A stretch of DNA of 64,000 nucleotides from Fontivita pretiosa. GTDB taxonomy: Bacteria; Planctomycetota; Phycisphaerae; Tepidisphaerales; Tepidisphaeraceae. The notes under the pieces are model-generated. The model was not told the DNA's origin. It saw only the letters and a list, made by a program, of their open reading frames with translations, and did no database searches. A program made the translations under genes and the position numbers. Positions within the stretch are counted from its first letter, which is position 1; every line of letters starts with the position of its first letter. Positions 27,135 to 34,971 of this stretch are shown one piece after another. The DNA is taken from positions 1,054,001 through 1,118,000 of the forward strand of contig NZ_CP191258.1 of NCBI RefSeq assembly GCF_050410795.1, given 5' to 3'.

Positions 27135-27252
27135 AGTGAAGGCCAAGTCAGGCCTTGGGTCGGAGGGCGATGCGCCTGTGGGCGTTTGTTTCCGCATGCT
27201 GCGATGCGACTGGCGGACAGTTGCATTTTCCCTCGCGGTTTACTGCTTCGTT

Positions 27253-28062
27253 TTATGTTGGTGCGATTGTCGGTTCGGCGGCGGCAGCTGCGGGTGGCGC
27301 TGGGACGACGGGAGTCATCAGCGGTGACGGATGCTTCTGGAATTCGCTCAAGTGTCGCTCCGCATTTCCAACAGCTTCCTCGTGTTCCTGCATTTCGGCG
27401 GACGATAGTTCGCGAGCGATGACCTTCCCGGCGTCGATCTGAAGAACGGCCATTTGTTTCGGCTCCGCAATCCCGCCCGGAGCTGTTTTGATCGCATGGT
27501 GAAGCGTCCACCAGATCGCGAACTCGCCCTCGGCCAGATTCGGTAACCGGCCTGGCCAGAAGATTCGACGAATGAATGCCAAAAAAGGGTCTGCCAGAGG
27601 CTGACCACTCCCGATCGCGGCGAACGGAAGATCATCGCTGGCGGCCTCAGGCGACGCATTCTGGTCGAGGTGTATGAGAGCCAACTCATTGTTTTTGACG
27701 GGCAAGGCGAACATCGCGCTACAGACGCAGCTTAGATTGGCGGCTGGGCCAATCACCTTGCTCGTCAGGGTTGCAGCCTCGAATTCCAACTGCAAAATAT
27801 CCTTCCAAATGGCCTTGCGTAGATCACCCATCACTTCCGTTTTGCTGCGGCCGGTCAGATGCGGAAATGACGGGACGATTCCCTGGATGCGCTGGAAAAG
27901 GCCAATGGGCCCTGAGACACCAAGGATGATCTTACTTTGAATGATGGCGAGCTTCTTGACGGGTTGAAGTGCCGTCATTTGCCCCATTACGCCGAGCGAC
28001 GCGGCTCCATCCGCGCCAACAACAATTCCGTTGGAGCACTTGATGCCAACAATAAGGGTCAC
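27253..28062 (-). CDS. Proteasome beta-type N-terminal nucleophile hydrolase
   Basis: 269 aa. MTLIVGIKCSNGIVVGAD places a Thr directly after the initiator Met and an Asp 16 residues later, as Thr1 and Asp17 in proteasome beta subunits and HslV. A Lys pair at 36-37 can serve as Lys33. A GSG at 151-153 matches the Gly-Ser129-Gly active-site element. Residues 225-269 are an Ala/Pro-rich disordered tail not typical of the family. Unlike archaeal/actinobacterial beta subunits there is no propeptide. It starts 3 bases after the upstream stop, so the two genes form one operon. A protease role on a mobile element is unusual; target unknown. Confidence 0.75.
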   Translation of the reverse strand: MTLIVGIKCSNGIVVGADGAASLGVMGQMTALQPVKKLAIIQSKIILGVSGPIGLFQRIQGIVPSFPHLTGRSKTEVMGDLRKAIWKDILQLEFEAATLTSKVIGPAANLSCVCSAMFALPVKNNELALIHLDQNASPEAASDDLPFAAIGSGQPLADPFLAFIRRIFWPGRLPNLAEGEFAIWWTLHHAIKTAPGGIAEPKQMAVLQIDAGKVIARELSSAEMQEHEEAVGNAERHLSEFQKHPSPLMTPVVPAPPAAAAAEPTIAPT

Positions 28063-28065
28063 GTG

Positions 28066-28503
28066 TCACCCCCGAAAGACACTGTTCACCGCATACTCAG
28101 GATACGTGCTGTAAACGGCCTCAAGGAGGTCGCGGAATCGCAGACTCTTTGCCCACCCCACCAGCTCCTTTAGGTATTGATGGACCTCTGCCGGCATGGC
28201 TGCACTCGCGATACGCGCGCACTCGATGCCGGCGGCCGTGGCGCAATACTGCGGCCACCTTTGTCCGGGAACCGACTCGATGCTCAACAAGCCATCGGCT
28301 GCCAGTTCCTCGGCGTCATGATACACCTCTGCAGAAAACGGCCCATAGTTGTAGGGGCGGAATCGATAGTACTTCTCCCCGACGAGCTGCGGAAGGCGAT
28401 CGCCAAAGATAAAGAGCGACTTCTGCAGCTGAACCGGCGTGAGGCAGTGATCCGGGGCTGCGGCGATTGCCACGAGTGTCCAATCGCGTCGGTTCCTCAT
28501 CAT
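28066..28503 (-). CDS. YwgA/Panacea-like winged-helix protein, partner of the proteasome-like gene
   Basis: 145 aa. LTPVQLQKSLFIFGDRLP, then YYRFRPYNYGPFSAEVYHDAEELAADGLL, matches the LQK..YGPF layout of YwgA-type and Panacea (DUF4065/SocA) proteins, some of which act as antitoxins or protease adaptors. ATG 28503 has AGGAGG 5 bases upstream; a promoter at 28544-28572 lies between it and an in-frame upstream ATG at 28662, which supports this start. The 53-residue extension from 28662 would add a membrane segment. An adaptor or regulator role for the following hydrolase is inference. Confidence 0.6.
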   Translation of the reverse strand: MMRNRRDWTLVAIAAAPDHCLTPVQLQKSLFIFGDRLPQLVGEKYYRFRPYNYGPFSAEVYHDAEELAADGLLSIESVPGQRWPQYCATAAGIECARIASAAMPAEVHQYLKELVGWAKSLRFRDLLEAVYSTYPEYAVNSVFRG

Positions 28504-28543
28504 GGGATCCTCCTTATGGCCGTTGGCTGCGCGACTGAATGCT

Positions 28544-28572
28544 ATCGTACGAGATCCCGATCGCGTTGTCAT
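28544..28572 (-). promoter_or_regulatory. Promoter of the proteasome-like operon
   Basis: Minus-strand ATGACA (28567-28572), 17-base spacer, TACGAT (28544-28549), about 40 bases before the 28503 start. This is a near-consensus sigma-70 pair. Confidence 0.5.
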
Positions 28573-28684
28573 CGCCTTTCGGCCCCGCCAGCAGGCCCAG
28601 GCCACAGCAGCGCCGGCCAGCACGATCGCGGTCAGGATGATCAGCTCCGACGTGCTGCCCATGGATCAGATGCAGTTATAAGCA

Positions 28685-28712
28685 GCGCGGGCCAAGTTCG
28701 CCCAGCCCGCGC
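28685..28712. terminator. Hairpin downstream of the 28751-29272 gene
   Basis: Perfect 8-bp stem GCGCGGGC/GCCCGCGC with a 12-base loop, about 40 bases past the TAA of the leftward gene. No T run follows, so termination is not certain. Confidence 0.4.
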
Positions 28713-28750
28713 CGCGTGAAAGTGAAGGTTTCGTCGTACTGGGGTAGGGG

Positions 28751-29272
28751 TTACTCCTCTTGATCCAGCGCGTCCGCCAGGGTCAGGTCCGCGCCCGTGC
28801 CGTTGCCGGGAAGGTACGCGCCCAGGACGAATGCCCCGACCAGAATGCCCTGGGCGTCGCGGATGTGGGCCGCTGCCCGCTCCAGATCCTCGCGGCGTTC
28901 CACCGCCGAAGTAGCGGCGCGCTCCAGCTCATCGTGCACCGTTTGAAGCAGCGCCACCAGCTTCAGGGCGGCCCCCTGTACGGCGGAAAACCCGCTGCCG
29001 GCCTGTTGCAGGGCCGCTTCGACCGTGCGCGCATCCAGCCGGCATCGCCGGGGGCTTGGGCGAACGCCCAGCAGGGCCACGTCTGCCCAGGCGATGCGTT
29101 CCCGATCTCCGCCGGCGTAACAGATAGTGGCGGCTTCCCGGTCCGCGTCGGTGATGATGCCCTCCTCGCGGCGTTCGCGAAGGTTCATCGCCAGCATCCC
29201 GACTTCCGCAAAGGCGGGGCACCTGGGGCGTTTCTGGTGCATTTCGGTGACCGTGATTTCCGCGGTCATCAT
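28751..29272 (-). CDS. Unrecognised element protein, 173 aa
   Basis: Start chosen at ATG 29272, one of two adjacent ATGs behind AAGGAGG. The N-terminus carries EMHQKRPRCPAFAE; the middle has TICYAGGDRERIAWADVALLG and the C-terminal half is helical and acidic (ERREDLERAAAHI), ending LADALDQEE. No family recognised. It is divergent from the XRE gene. Confidence 0.6.
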   Translation of the reverse strand: MMTAEITVTEMHQKRPRCPAFAEVGMLAMNLRERREEGIITDADREAATICYAGGDRERIAWADVALLGVRPSPRRCRLDARTVEAALQQAGSGFSAVQGAALKLVALLQTVHDELERAATSAVERREDLERAAAHIRDAQGILVGAFVLGAYLPGNGTGADLTLADALDQEE

Positions 29273-29378
29273 GGCGGCCTCCTTTGAAATGTGCCCGCCG
29301 CAGCAGCCGACGCCGGCCATTGTCGGGCAGGCGGTGACAGGGTTGATAGTGTCCGCCTTTGGGCGTACGATGTCAAGC

Positions 29379-29609
29379 ATGAAATCCGTTCTTGCCGATG
29401 AAAGTCGCATCGCCCTTGACCTGGACAAACTTCGCGAACTTCGCCAGCAGCGCGGGCTGAGCATGGAGCAGGCGGCCAAGCTCGCCCGCATGCCGAACCG
29501 TCAACGGTGGTGGGATATCGAATCTGGCAGGAAGGCGAACATCACCCTGGCCACGTTGGACGCGATCTGCCGCGCCTTGAAATGCAAGCCGCAGGACCTG
29601 CTGAAATGA
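29379..29609 (+). CDS. XRE-family HTH regulator
   Basis: 76 aa Cro/CI-like helix-turn-helix: LRELRQQRGLSMEQAAKLARMPNRQRWWDIESG then ITLATLDAICRALKCKPQDLLK. An in-frame ATG 9 bases upstream is the alternative start. It lies divergent from the 173-aa gene with about 106 bases between, a typical place for a phage-type switch. Confidence 0.8.
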   Translation: MKSVLADESRIALDLDKLRELRQQRGLSMEQAAKLARMPNRQRWWDIESGRKANITLATLDAICRALKCKPQDLLK

Positions 29610-29619
29610 CCGGCGCACG

Positions 29620-29883
29620 ATGGTCGGCCACAGCGCCGAATTACTCTGGCTCACTGAAATGCAGCGCCGCGCCTGCGTGCTGCGGCTCAATGAGCCGACC
29701 ATCGCCGGTCGCGAGGCCAGCGAGCTGCTGGGCATCACCGGGCAGAGCTTCAACCGCCTCTATAAAACGGCCCTGCGCCGCATCGAGCAGGTCCGGCGAA
29801 CGATGGTTCAGAGCGGCGTTTTCGACGAAGCCGAAGCCGCGCAGCGGCTGGACGACTACCTGCGTAAGGTCATTCTCGATTGA
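29620..29883 (+). CDS. Sigma-region-4-like small HTH protein, copy 1
   Basis: 87 aa. MQRRACVLRLNEPTIAGREASELLGITGQSFNRLYKTALRRI reads as a sigma-70 region 4 type helix-turn-helix (recognition helix around QSFNRLYKTALRRI). No region 2, so not a full sigma factor. It is a tandem paralogue of the gene at 29928, about 60 percent identical over the HTH. Confidence 0.6.
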   Translation: MVGHSAELLWLTEMQRRACVLRLNEPTIAGREASELLGITGQSFNRLYKTALRRIEQVRRTMVQSGVFDEAEAAQRLDDYLRKVILD

Positions 29884-29927
29884 CGGTGCGCGTCGAGTCG
29901 CAGGATCTTCTGAAGTAATCCGCGATC

Positions 29928-30185
29928 ATGAGCCGCAAGGATCGGGATCTGCTCGGCCTGACTCCACAGCAGAGGCGGGCCTACCTGCTGCGGCTGGATC
30001 AGCCGCGCATCTCCGACCGCCAGGCGGGGGCGTTGATGGGCATCACCCGGCAGAGCTTTAACCGGCTGTATAAGACCGCCGTGCAGCGTGTGGCGGGGCT
30101 GCGGCGGCTGGTGCTCAGCGTCAGTGGCGATCCGGCGCCGGCGCGGCGACTGGATGATTACCTTCGCCGGGCGCAGATGGATTGA
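29928..30185 (+). CDS. Sigma-region-4-like small HTH protein, copy 2
   Basis: 85 aa. LTPQQRRAYLLRLDQPRISDRQ, then GITRQSFNRLYKTAVQRVAGLRR, with the shared C-terminal ARRLDDYLRRAQMD (RLDDYLRKVILD in copy 1). The two copies are separated by 44 bases. Either may bind host RNA polymerase or promoters to control element genes (inference). Confidence 0.6.
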   Translation: MSRKDRDLLGLTPQQRRAYLLRLDQPRISDRQAGALMGITRQSFNRLYKTAVQRVAGLRRLVLSVSGDPAPARRLDDYLRRAQMD

Positions 30186-30278
30186 TTGCCCGGCCAACCC
30201 CCTGCTGATACCCCCAGCCGGACAGAATCGCTCCTGCTCCACACTGTCAGCGGGAATCGGGCTTCGGCGCCGGTCGTT

Positions 30279-30761
30279 TCAATCATCGTGATCAAATCCA
30301 GGATCCAGCTGATTGGCCCTGGTGCGCAGTGCCTTGGCGATGCGTCGCATCGTCCTCCACGTCGCACGGTGCAAACCCTTCTCCAGTCTACTGATGTGAC
30401 TTTGTGGAATGCCTGTCTTCCTGGCCAACTCGGCCTGGGTCAGATTCATCGATTCGCGTCGCCGGCGAATCGCCGTGCCGACTTTGGCCTGGTAGAGCCG
30501 CAGCTTCTGTCTGACCTGTGCGGTTATCTCTTTGGTCGGATCGACAGTCTCCGTCAAGCGTCCATCGGAGACCAGTTCTTTGATCGCCTGTTCGATTTCT
30601 GCGCGCTCCCGATCGTCATGCGACTGCCGGTACAGCGTGAGCAGTTCCTGCAAATCGTTGAACTGTTCTGCTGGGAGTTGCTTGATGATCCGCATGAACT
30701 CGCGCACTTCAGGGTGATTCGGCCCTTCGTGGCGCGGCCGGTCAATTGTCGTATTCATCAT
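30279..30761 (-). CDS. higA: HigA-type antitoxin (XRE HTH)
   Basis: 160 aa. C-terminal XRE domain: IRRRRESMNLTQAELARKTGIPQSHISRLEKG. The N-terminal 90 residues are helical and acidic, a likely toxin-binding part. ATG 30761 follows GGAGGAAGC. It is downstream of the toxin gene in the same operon (37 bases between), the toxin-first order of HigBA. Confidence 0.78.
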   Translation of the reverse strand: MMNTTIDRPRHEGPNHPEVREFMRIIKQLPAEQFNDLQELLTLYRQSHDDRERAEIEQAIKELVSDGRLTETVDPTKEITAQVRQKLRLYQAKVGTAIRRRRESMNLTQAELARKTGIPQSHISRLEKGLHRATWRTMRRIAKALRTRANQLDPGFDHDD

Positions 30762-30798
30762 GCTTCCTCCGTTTACAACCTTCTAGCGGACCGAGGCT

Positions 30799-31185
30799 CT
30801 ATTCCCCAAGCTCATCCTTCAGCCGCCTCAGTCGATTCCGCATCGTCGCGACAATATGCCTCGGCGTCTGGTGCTCAGCCTCCTTTTTGTACGCACCGAG
30901 GACATAGATTGCCCGGCTCTTTGGCAGGTAAGCGAAATAGACGCGGACATTGATCTTACCATAGATGCCACCCTTCTCCCTAAGCTCCCTGAATTGATCG
31001 ATCGACACGATGTCCAGCAACTGGATTCGCGGGCCGTCTGGCCAATCACTCAGGTTCTTGACGTCTTCTACAAGGGCAGCGTATTGCACGGGCGAGAGGA
31101 ACGACTTCGCCTCGTCGGCAGCCTTCTTCAAGTACTTCACCGCCACTCGGTGTCGTGCCGTCACACTCTTCCGTGGCAATACCAT
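30799..31185 (-). CDS. higB: HigB/RelE-superfamily toxin (phage-derived Gp49-like)
   Basis: 128 aa. KINVRVYFAYLPKSRAIYVLGAYKKEAEHQTPRHIVATMRNRLRRL matches the beta-sheet core and C-terminal helix of RelE/HigB-type mRNA interferases of the Gp49 group; basic residues in this block are the probable catalytic set. Preceded by a good promoter at 31222-31250 and followed by its antitoxin. Confidence 0.8.
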   Translation of the reverse strand: MVLPRKSVTARHRVAVKYLKKAADEAKSFLSPVQYAALVEDVKNLSDWPDGPRIQLLDIVSIDQFRELREKGGIYGKINVRVYFAYLPKSRAIYVLGAYKKEAEHQTPRHIVATMRNRLRRLKDELGE

Positions 31186-31221
31186 GTAGTCATCCCCGGT
31201 TATCGACCGATCGCTTCCGGT

Positions 31222-31250
31222 ACTTTATGCGATCTTATGCAATCCTGCAA
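31222..31250 (-). promoter_or_regulatory. Promoter/operator of the toxin-antitoxin operon
   Basis: Minus-strand TTGCAG (31245-31250), 17-base spacer, TAAAGT (31222-31227). The spacer and -10 contain a repeated GCATAA (GCATAAGATC GCATAAAGTA), a possible HigA operator. Confidence 0.5.
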
Positions 31251-31321
31251 GGAAGAAAAAACGTTCAGCTATCGGATTGCTGGACTTGTGGTTAGAGAAA
31301 AGGCACAGGCTGGTTCGCCCT

Positions 31322-31579
31322 TCACGCCGGCAACTGCGCACCTGCCCGGGCGATCGCCTCGCGCCGCAACAGCAGCGTGCCCCGCAGCTCGTGGATTCCG
31401 TCGAGCACCGCGCCGATCGCCATCCCCAGTTTCTCAAGCCCGTCGATCTGCTGCTGCGACTGCGCCTCGTCGGGGGCGAGCTGGCCGCCCTCGATCGCCT
31501 GGCGGCGATGATCCAGCGCCCCGGCCAGCAGGTGAAGGGTGTCGATCAGCTCGGCGACCGCCTCGGGGTTGTCGTGCAT
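31322..31579 (-). CDS. Unrecognised small element protein
   Basis: 85 aa, all-helical by appearance, acidic N-terminus (DNPEAVAELIDTLHLLAGALDHRRQAI). It follows the tape-measure-like gene by 10 bases, so it is probably the last gene of the morphogenesis operon. No family recognised. Confidence 0.5.
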   Translation of the reverse strand: MHDNPEAVAELIDTLHLLAGALDHRRQAIEGGQLAPDEAQSQQQIDGLEKLGMAIGAVLDGIHELRGTLLLRREAIARAGAQLPA

Positions 31580-31589
31580 CGGGTCTTCC

Positions 31590-33299
31590 TCAGGGCGTGC
31601 CGGCCGGGCCGGCGGGCTGCGACGGCGCCGCCGGGGCCGGGCCGGAATTCGCCTGCGCGAACGTCAGGAAGTGCTGCGCGGCCTCGGCCATCTTTCTGGC
31701 GCCTTCGACCAGATCCCCGCCGGCGGGCAGTGCCGCGGCGTCCGGCTCGGCCACGCGATCGAATCGCGCCGGCGCCCAGCGCCGCTGCCGCGCCATCCAG
31801 CCCGCCGCGGCCCTGCCGGTGGGGTCCGCCGCCTGGAGCCGGTGGTACTCGGCCAGCGACTCGGGACTGAATCGATAGCCGGCCTGCCAGGCCCTGGCCA
31901 GCTCCTGGACGTCCTGCTGGTTCATATTGCTGGCGTCGGCGTCCTTGACCATCCCGAGCTGGATCCGCTGCATGTAGTTTTGCCAGATCAGCGCTTCGCG
32001 CGAGGCCATGTCCGGCCCGGCCGACTGAAGCGCCGCGTCGGTGATTTTGTTGAGGCTGAGGGCGGCGTAGCGGTTCCGGGCCCCATACAGCCCCATCTCG
32101 CCGGCGGCCTGGCGGCGGATCTGCTCATCGGTCAGCCAGGGCTGCTCTTTTCGCAGCGTCAGCTCGGCGCCGGTGCGGGTCAGCTCCCACAGCGTGGCCT
32201 TTTTCAGCGCCTCGGGATCCTGCGCCAATTCGGCGCCGATGTTCTCGCGCAGGATGCCTGCGGATCGGCTCAGCATCGCCATCGAATACGCCGGGTCGGT
32301 GCCGCGCTGAATCGCCCGGCCCATCAGGAAGTTCTCGCCGACGCCGGCGACGCGCTGGCGCGACTGCTGGAACTGCCCGAGGTTCTCCAGCAGCGTGGCG
32401 GCGACAACCGCGCCCTCGGCCTCAAAGATCTGGCTGATCGCCGACAATTGCTGGTCGCGGCCCATGCCCTGGAGGCGCGAGCGGATCTCGCCCAGCCTCC
32501 CGCCGAAGCTGCTGCTTTGGAATTTGAAGCCCAGCACGTCCTGCGCCTTGAGCATCCGCATCGGCAGGCTGCGAAGCTGCCGCAGGGTCGGCTCGTTGCG
32601 GCCCAGCCGCTGGGTGGTCACCTGCAGCGCCGCGGCGAAGTCCTCGAATCCATACCCGCCGGTTTTGAAGGTGGGGAACACGTCTGGCGCATAAGTCGCC
32701 AACTCGGACATGTTGATCGTGCCTTCGGCCTCGGTGAACGCCAGCGTGCTGGCCATCTGCTTGACCGACCGGAACGAGCCGCCGAAGACCTGCTGGAGCT
32801 TGACCAGGGCATTGACGTTCTCCTCGATGTTGCCGCCCTTGACTTGCGTGAGCAGCATCGCCTGTTGCCAGATCTGACTCTGAATGTTCTTGGGCAGGTT
32901 GCCGGCGCCTGAGAGGAAATTGAAACGCGCCGAGGCGAGCTGGCCGACGGGGATTCCGCGCGACAGACTTTCGGCCAGGAAGTTGCGCTTGAATGCCGGG
33001 GCGTTGGCCAGGTTGTTGCCCAGGCTCAGCAGCGGCGTCATCGTCTCCTCGAACTCGACGTTCTGGGCGCTGGCGCGCTCCAGCGTCAGGCCGTACTGCT
33101 GAATCCCCTGGGTGAGCTTGTGGATGACCGCTGCGCCCACCACGGCGCCGCCGAGCATCCCGCCCAGGCGGTTCTGGGTGGAGAAGCACACGGGCCGCGC
33201 CCGCTCGGCCTCCATGCGCGCCCCGAAGGCTTCGAGCTGTGCGTCGGCGATCCGCTGGCGGCGCGCCTCGCGCTCGGCGACGAAATGGGTCGGCGTCAC
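31590..33299 (-). CDS. Tail tape-measure-like protein
   Basis: 569 aa, GTG start. A helical N-terminus precedes GGMLGGAVVGAAVIHKLTQGI; the middle (LATYAPDVFPTFKTGGYGFEDFAAALQVTTQRLGR) matches the TP901-type tape-measure core. The C-terminus is Pro/Ala-rich. It is shorter than most tape measures and no other tail gene is recognised. The preceding frame (from an ATG at 33417) is offset by one, so the true N-terminus may be altered. Confidence 0.6.
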   Translation of the reverse strand: MTPTHFVAEREARRQRIADAQLEAFGARMEAERARPVCFSTQNRLGGMLGGAVVGAAVIHKLTQGIQQYGLTLERASAQNVEFEETMTPLLSLGNNLANAPAFKRNFLAESLSRGIPVGQLASARFNFLSGAGNLPKNIQSQIWQQAMLLTQVKGGNIEENVNALVKLQQVFGGSFRSVKQMASTLAFTEAEGTINMSELATYAPDVFPTFKTGGYGFEDFAAALQVTTQRLGRNEPTLRQLRSLPMRMLKAQDVLGFKFQSSSFGGRLGEIRSRLQGMGRDQQLSAISQIFEAEGAVVAATLLENLGQFQQSRQRVAGVGENFLMGRAIQRGTDPAYSMAMLSRSAGILRENIGAELAQDPEALKKATLWELTRTGAELTLRKEQPWLTDEQIRRQAAGEMGLYGARNRYAALSLNKITDAALQSAGPDMASREALIWQNYMQRIQLGMVKDADASNMNQQDVQELARAWQAGYRFSPESLAEYHRLQAADPTGRAAAGWMARQRRWAPARFDRVAEPDAAALPAGGDLVEGARKMAEAAQHFLTFAQANSGPAPAAPSQPAGPAGTP

Positions 33300-33441
33300 T
33301 CGCCGGGGCGCTTGGCCATCCGCCCCGTCGCATGTGGCGAGTGCGGCGCACAGCCTGGCTATGGCAGTTTGCCATCACGGCGACCTTGGTGCAGGACTCG
33401 CTCAGGTTGAACGCCATCGTGCGTTGCCTGAACCGTGGATC

Positions 33442-33909
33442 TCATTCTGCGATCCTCAGCGACGGCAAGCCTTCTTCTCGCGGCTCAGGCCTGGGCGCCG
33501 GAGCAAGATGCACGCGAGTTCGGCTCACCGGCGTCAGCCCGAACTCGGTCAGGAATTTGTGGATGAGCTTCATCGCCGTGTTGGCGACGCCCAGGTAGGG
33601 ATTGTGGATCACGTTGCCCTGCTTGGTGCGGATCACGACGCCCGTTTCCTGCAGCTTGGCCTCCGCCTCCACCCACCGGCCCCAGGCCTGGCAGTACGCG
33701 GCCAGCGCTGCGCGATCGATGCGGGTCAGCAGGCCCAGCTTCCGCAACTCCGGCACGATTCGTTTCCACTCGCGGCGGGCCTCGCCCTTGAGGTGCGCCG
33801 GGCAGGTGGGCGCCGCTGGTATTGGCCATGGCTCGCGCCACTGGTACGCCGGCGAGCTCTGCTTCTGCAGCATCCGCAAACTGATCGGCGACGGCTTACG
33901 TCCGCGCAT
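33442..33909 (-). CDS. Phage terminase small subunit, P27 family
   Basis: 155 aa. RGRKPSPISLRML N-terminus, then CPAHLKGEARREWKRIVPEL, LLTRIDRAALAAYCQAWGRW and VIHNPYLGVANTAMKLIHKFLTEFGLTP are typical P27-family blocks. It recognises the packaging site and feeds DNA to a large terminase. No large terminase is present here, so a helper phage would have to supply it (inference). It overlaps the PLD-like gene by 14 bases. Confidence 0.85.
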   Translation of the reverse strand: MRGRKPSPISLRMLQKQSSPAYQWREPWPIPAAPTCPAHLKGEARREWKRIVPELRKLGLLTRIDRAALAAYCQAWGRWVEAEAKLQETGVVIRTKQGNVIHNPYLGVANTAMKLIHKFLTEFGLTPVSRTRVHLAPAPRPEPREEGLPSLRIAE

Positions 33910-34522
33910 GCAACAGCCCTCCAATCCATCCGCTGTGAAAGCGGTATGCGGCCGGGTCGCCGGTGACGAGCATGACCTCAATGTTCTTGCAGCTTCGCAG
34001 ATTGGCGCTGGAGATAACGGTTACCGTGCGGCCGTCACTCAGGGCAATCGCCAGTGCCTTGGCGTGATTGCGGACGGAAACGAACCGCTGGGCGCGGGCG
34101 GCAAGCTCCGTCGCGGCGTAGTCGTAGATGCTGCCGGACGTGCCCTTGAAATAGTGCGAACAGACCAGCGTCAGCGCCCCGATCCGGCCCTCGTCCAGCA
34201 GTTGGCACATGGCGGCAATGTTGTCCTTGCTGAAGCCCAGCGTCGCGACGTACAGCTCGACGATGCGAGCGGGGCCGGCCAGATCAAGCACGCCCTCCAC
34301 CACATTCCACAGCGCGTACCGCCCGGAAGTGACCAGGTGATAGACCTGGCTGGCCGACGGGATGCGTCCCAGGTGTTCAGCCGCCAGCTTCGCTTTGCGG
34401 ACGTCATGGAATTCCTGAACCTGGCCATCAACCTCAAGCCTTGCGTCGGCGTCAACGTGCGGGATGATGCCGGAGTCCATCTCCGCTTCCAGTACCAGCA
34501 CGTCCGGCCCTTCCCCGGGCAT
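33896..34522 (-). CDS. Phospholipase-D-like protein (single HxK half)
   Basis: 208 aa from ATG 34522; the in-frame sequence upstream is not protein-like. NHAKALAIALSDGRTVTVISSANLRSC supplies His153, Lys155 and the SSAN block (171-174) with a Glu at 182, the layout of one PLD/HKD half. A dimer would form the active site. PLD-like proteins can be nucleases or lipases. It sits just before the small terminase, a place where phage nucleases often lie. Confidence 0.65.
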   Translation of the reverse strand: MPGEGPDVLVLEAEMDSGIIPHVDADARLEVDGQVQEFHDVRKAKLAAEHLGRIPSASQVYHLVTSGRYALWNVVEGVLDLAGPARIVELYVATLGFSKDNIAAMCQLLDEGRIGALTLVCSHYFKGTSGSIYDYAATELAARAQRFVSVRNHAKALAIALSDGRTVTVISSANLRSCKNIEVMLVTGDPAAYRFHSGWIGGLLHART

Positions 34523-34716
34523 CAGTGGCACCGTCGCGGCGTCCAGCAGCGGGGCTTGGTCCGCCCATTGCCGCGTCCCGGGGTGCCGGGTTTCGACCCC
34601 CGGTGTCAATTTCGCGGAAAAATGTGCGCGCCTGCGGGCACGGTCCCCTGCCGGCTTGCTGCAGAGATTGTGACCACCCTCCCCCCTGCAAGCCGTTCTG
34701 GTGGAATTGCGTGGCG

Positions 34717-34971
34717 TCACTGGGCCTCCGATGGCGGCTGCAGCCACTGGAATTGCAGGCCCGGCCCCCGGCTGTCGGGTACGAGCGTTATGATCTGCTC
34801 GTGCCAGGATGCTGGTACGTGGCCCGGCTCGACCTCCAGGGTCCACAGCTCGATCGTTCCCCGTTTGAATCGGCTGATGAGTCGGACGGCGGCGTGGAAT
34901 TCCAGACGATGGAGCAGCAGTCCGGCGCTGTTGATCGGCACGATGGCGCGAATAGTTGTCGGCTGCCTCAT
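34717..34971 (-). CDS. Unrecognised small element protein
   Basis: 84 aa, starting 4 bases inside the end of the prohead protease gene (ATGA-type coupling at 34968-34971). Beta-rich composition (RAIVPINSAGLLLHRLEF, GTIELWTLEVEPG) with a Trp/Gln C-terminus. No family recognised. Confidence 0.55.
   Translation of the reverse strand: MRQPTTIRAIVPINSAGLLLHRLEFHAAVRLISRFKRGTIELWTLEVEPGHVPASWHEQIITLVPDSRGPGLQFQWLQPPSEAQ

Noticed and set aside
32422..33417. Alternative frame over the tape-measure gene (331 aa)
   Set aside because: Mostly Arg/Ala-rich shadow; only its first codons, before 33299, might contribute to the true tape-measure N-terminus.
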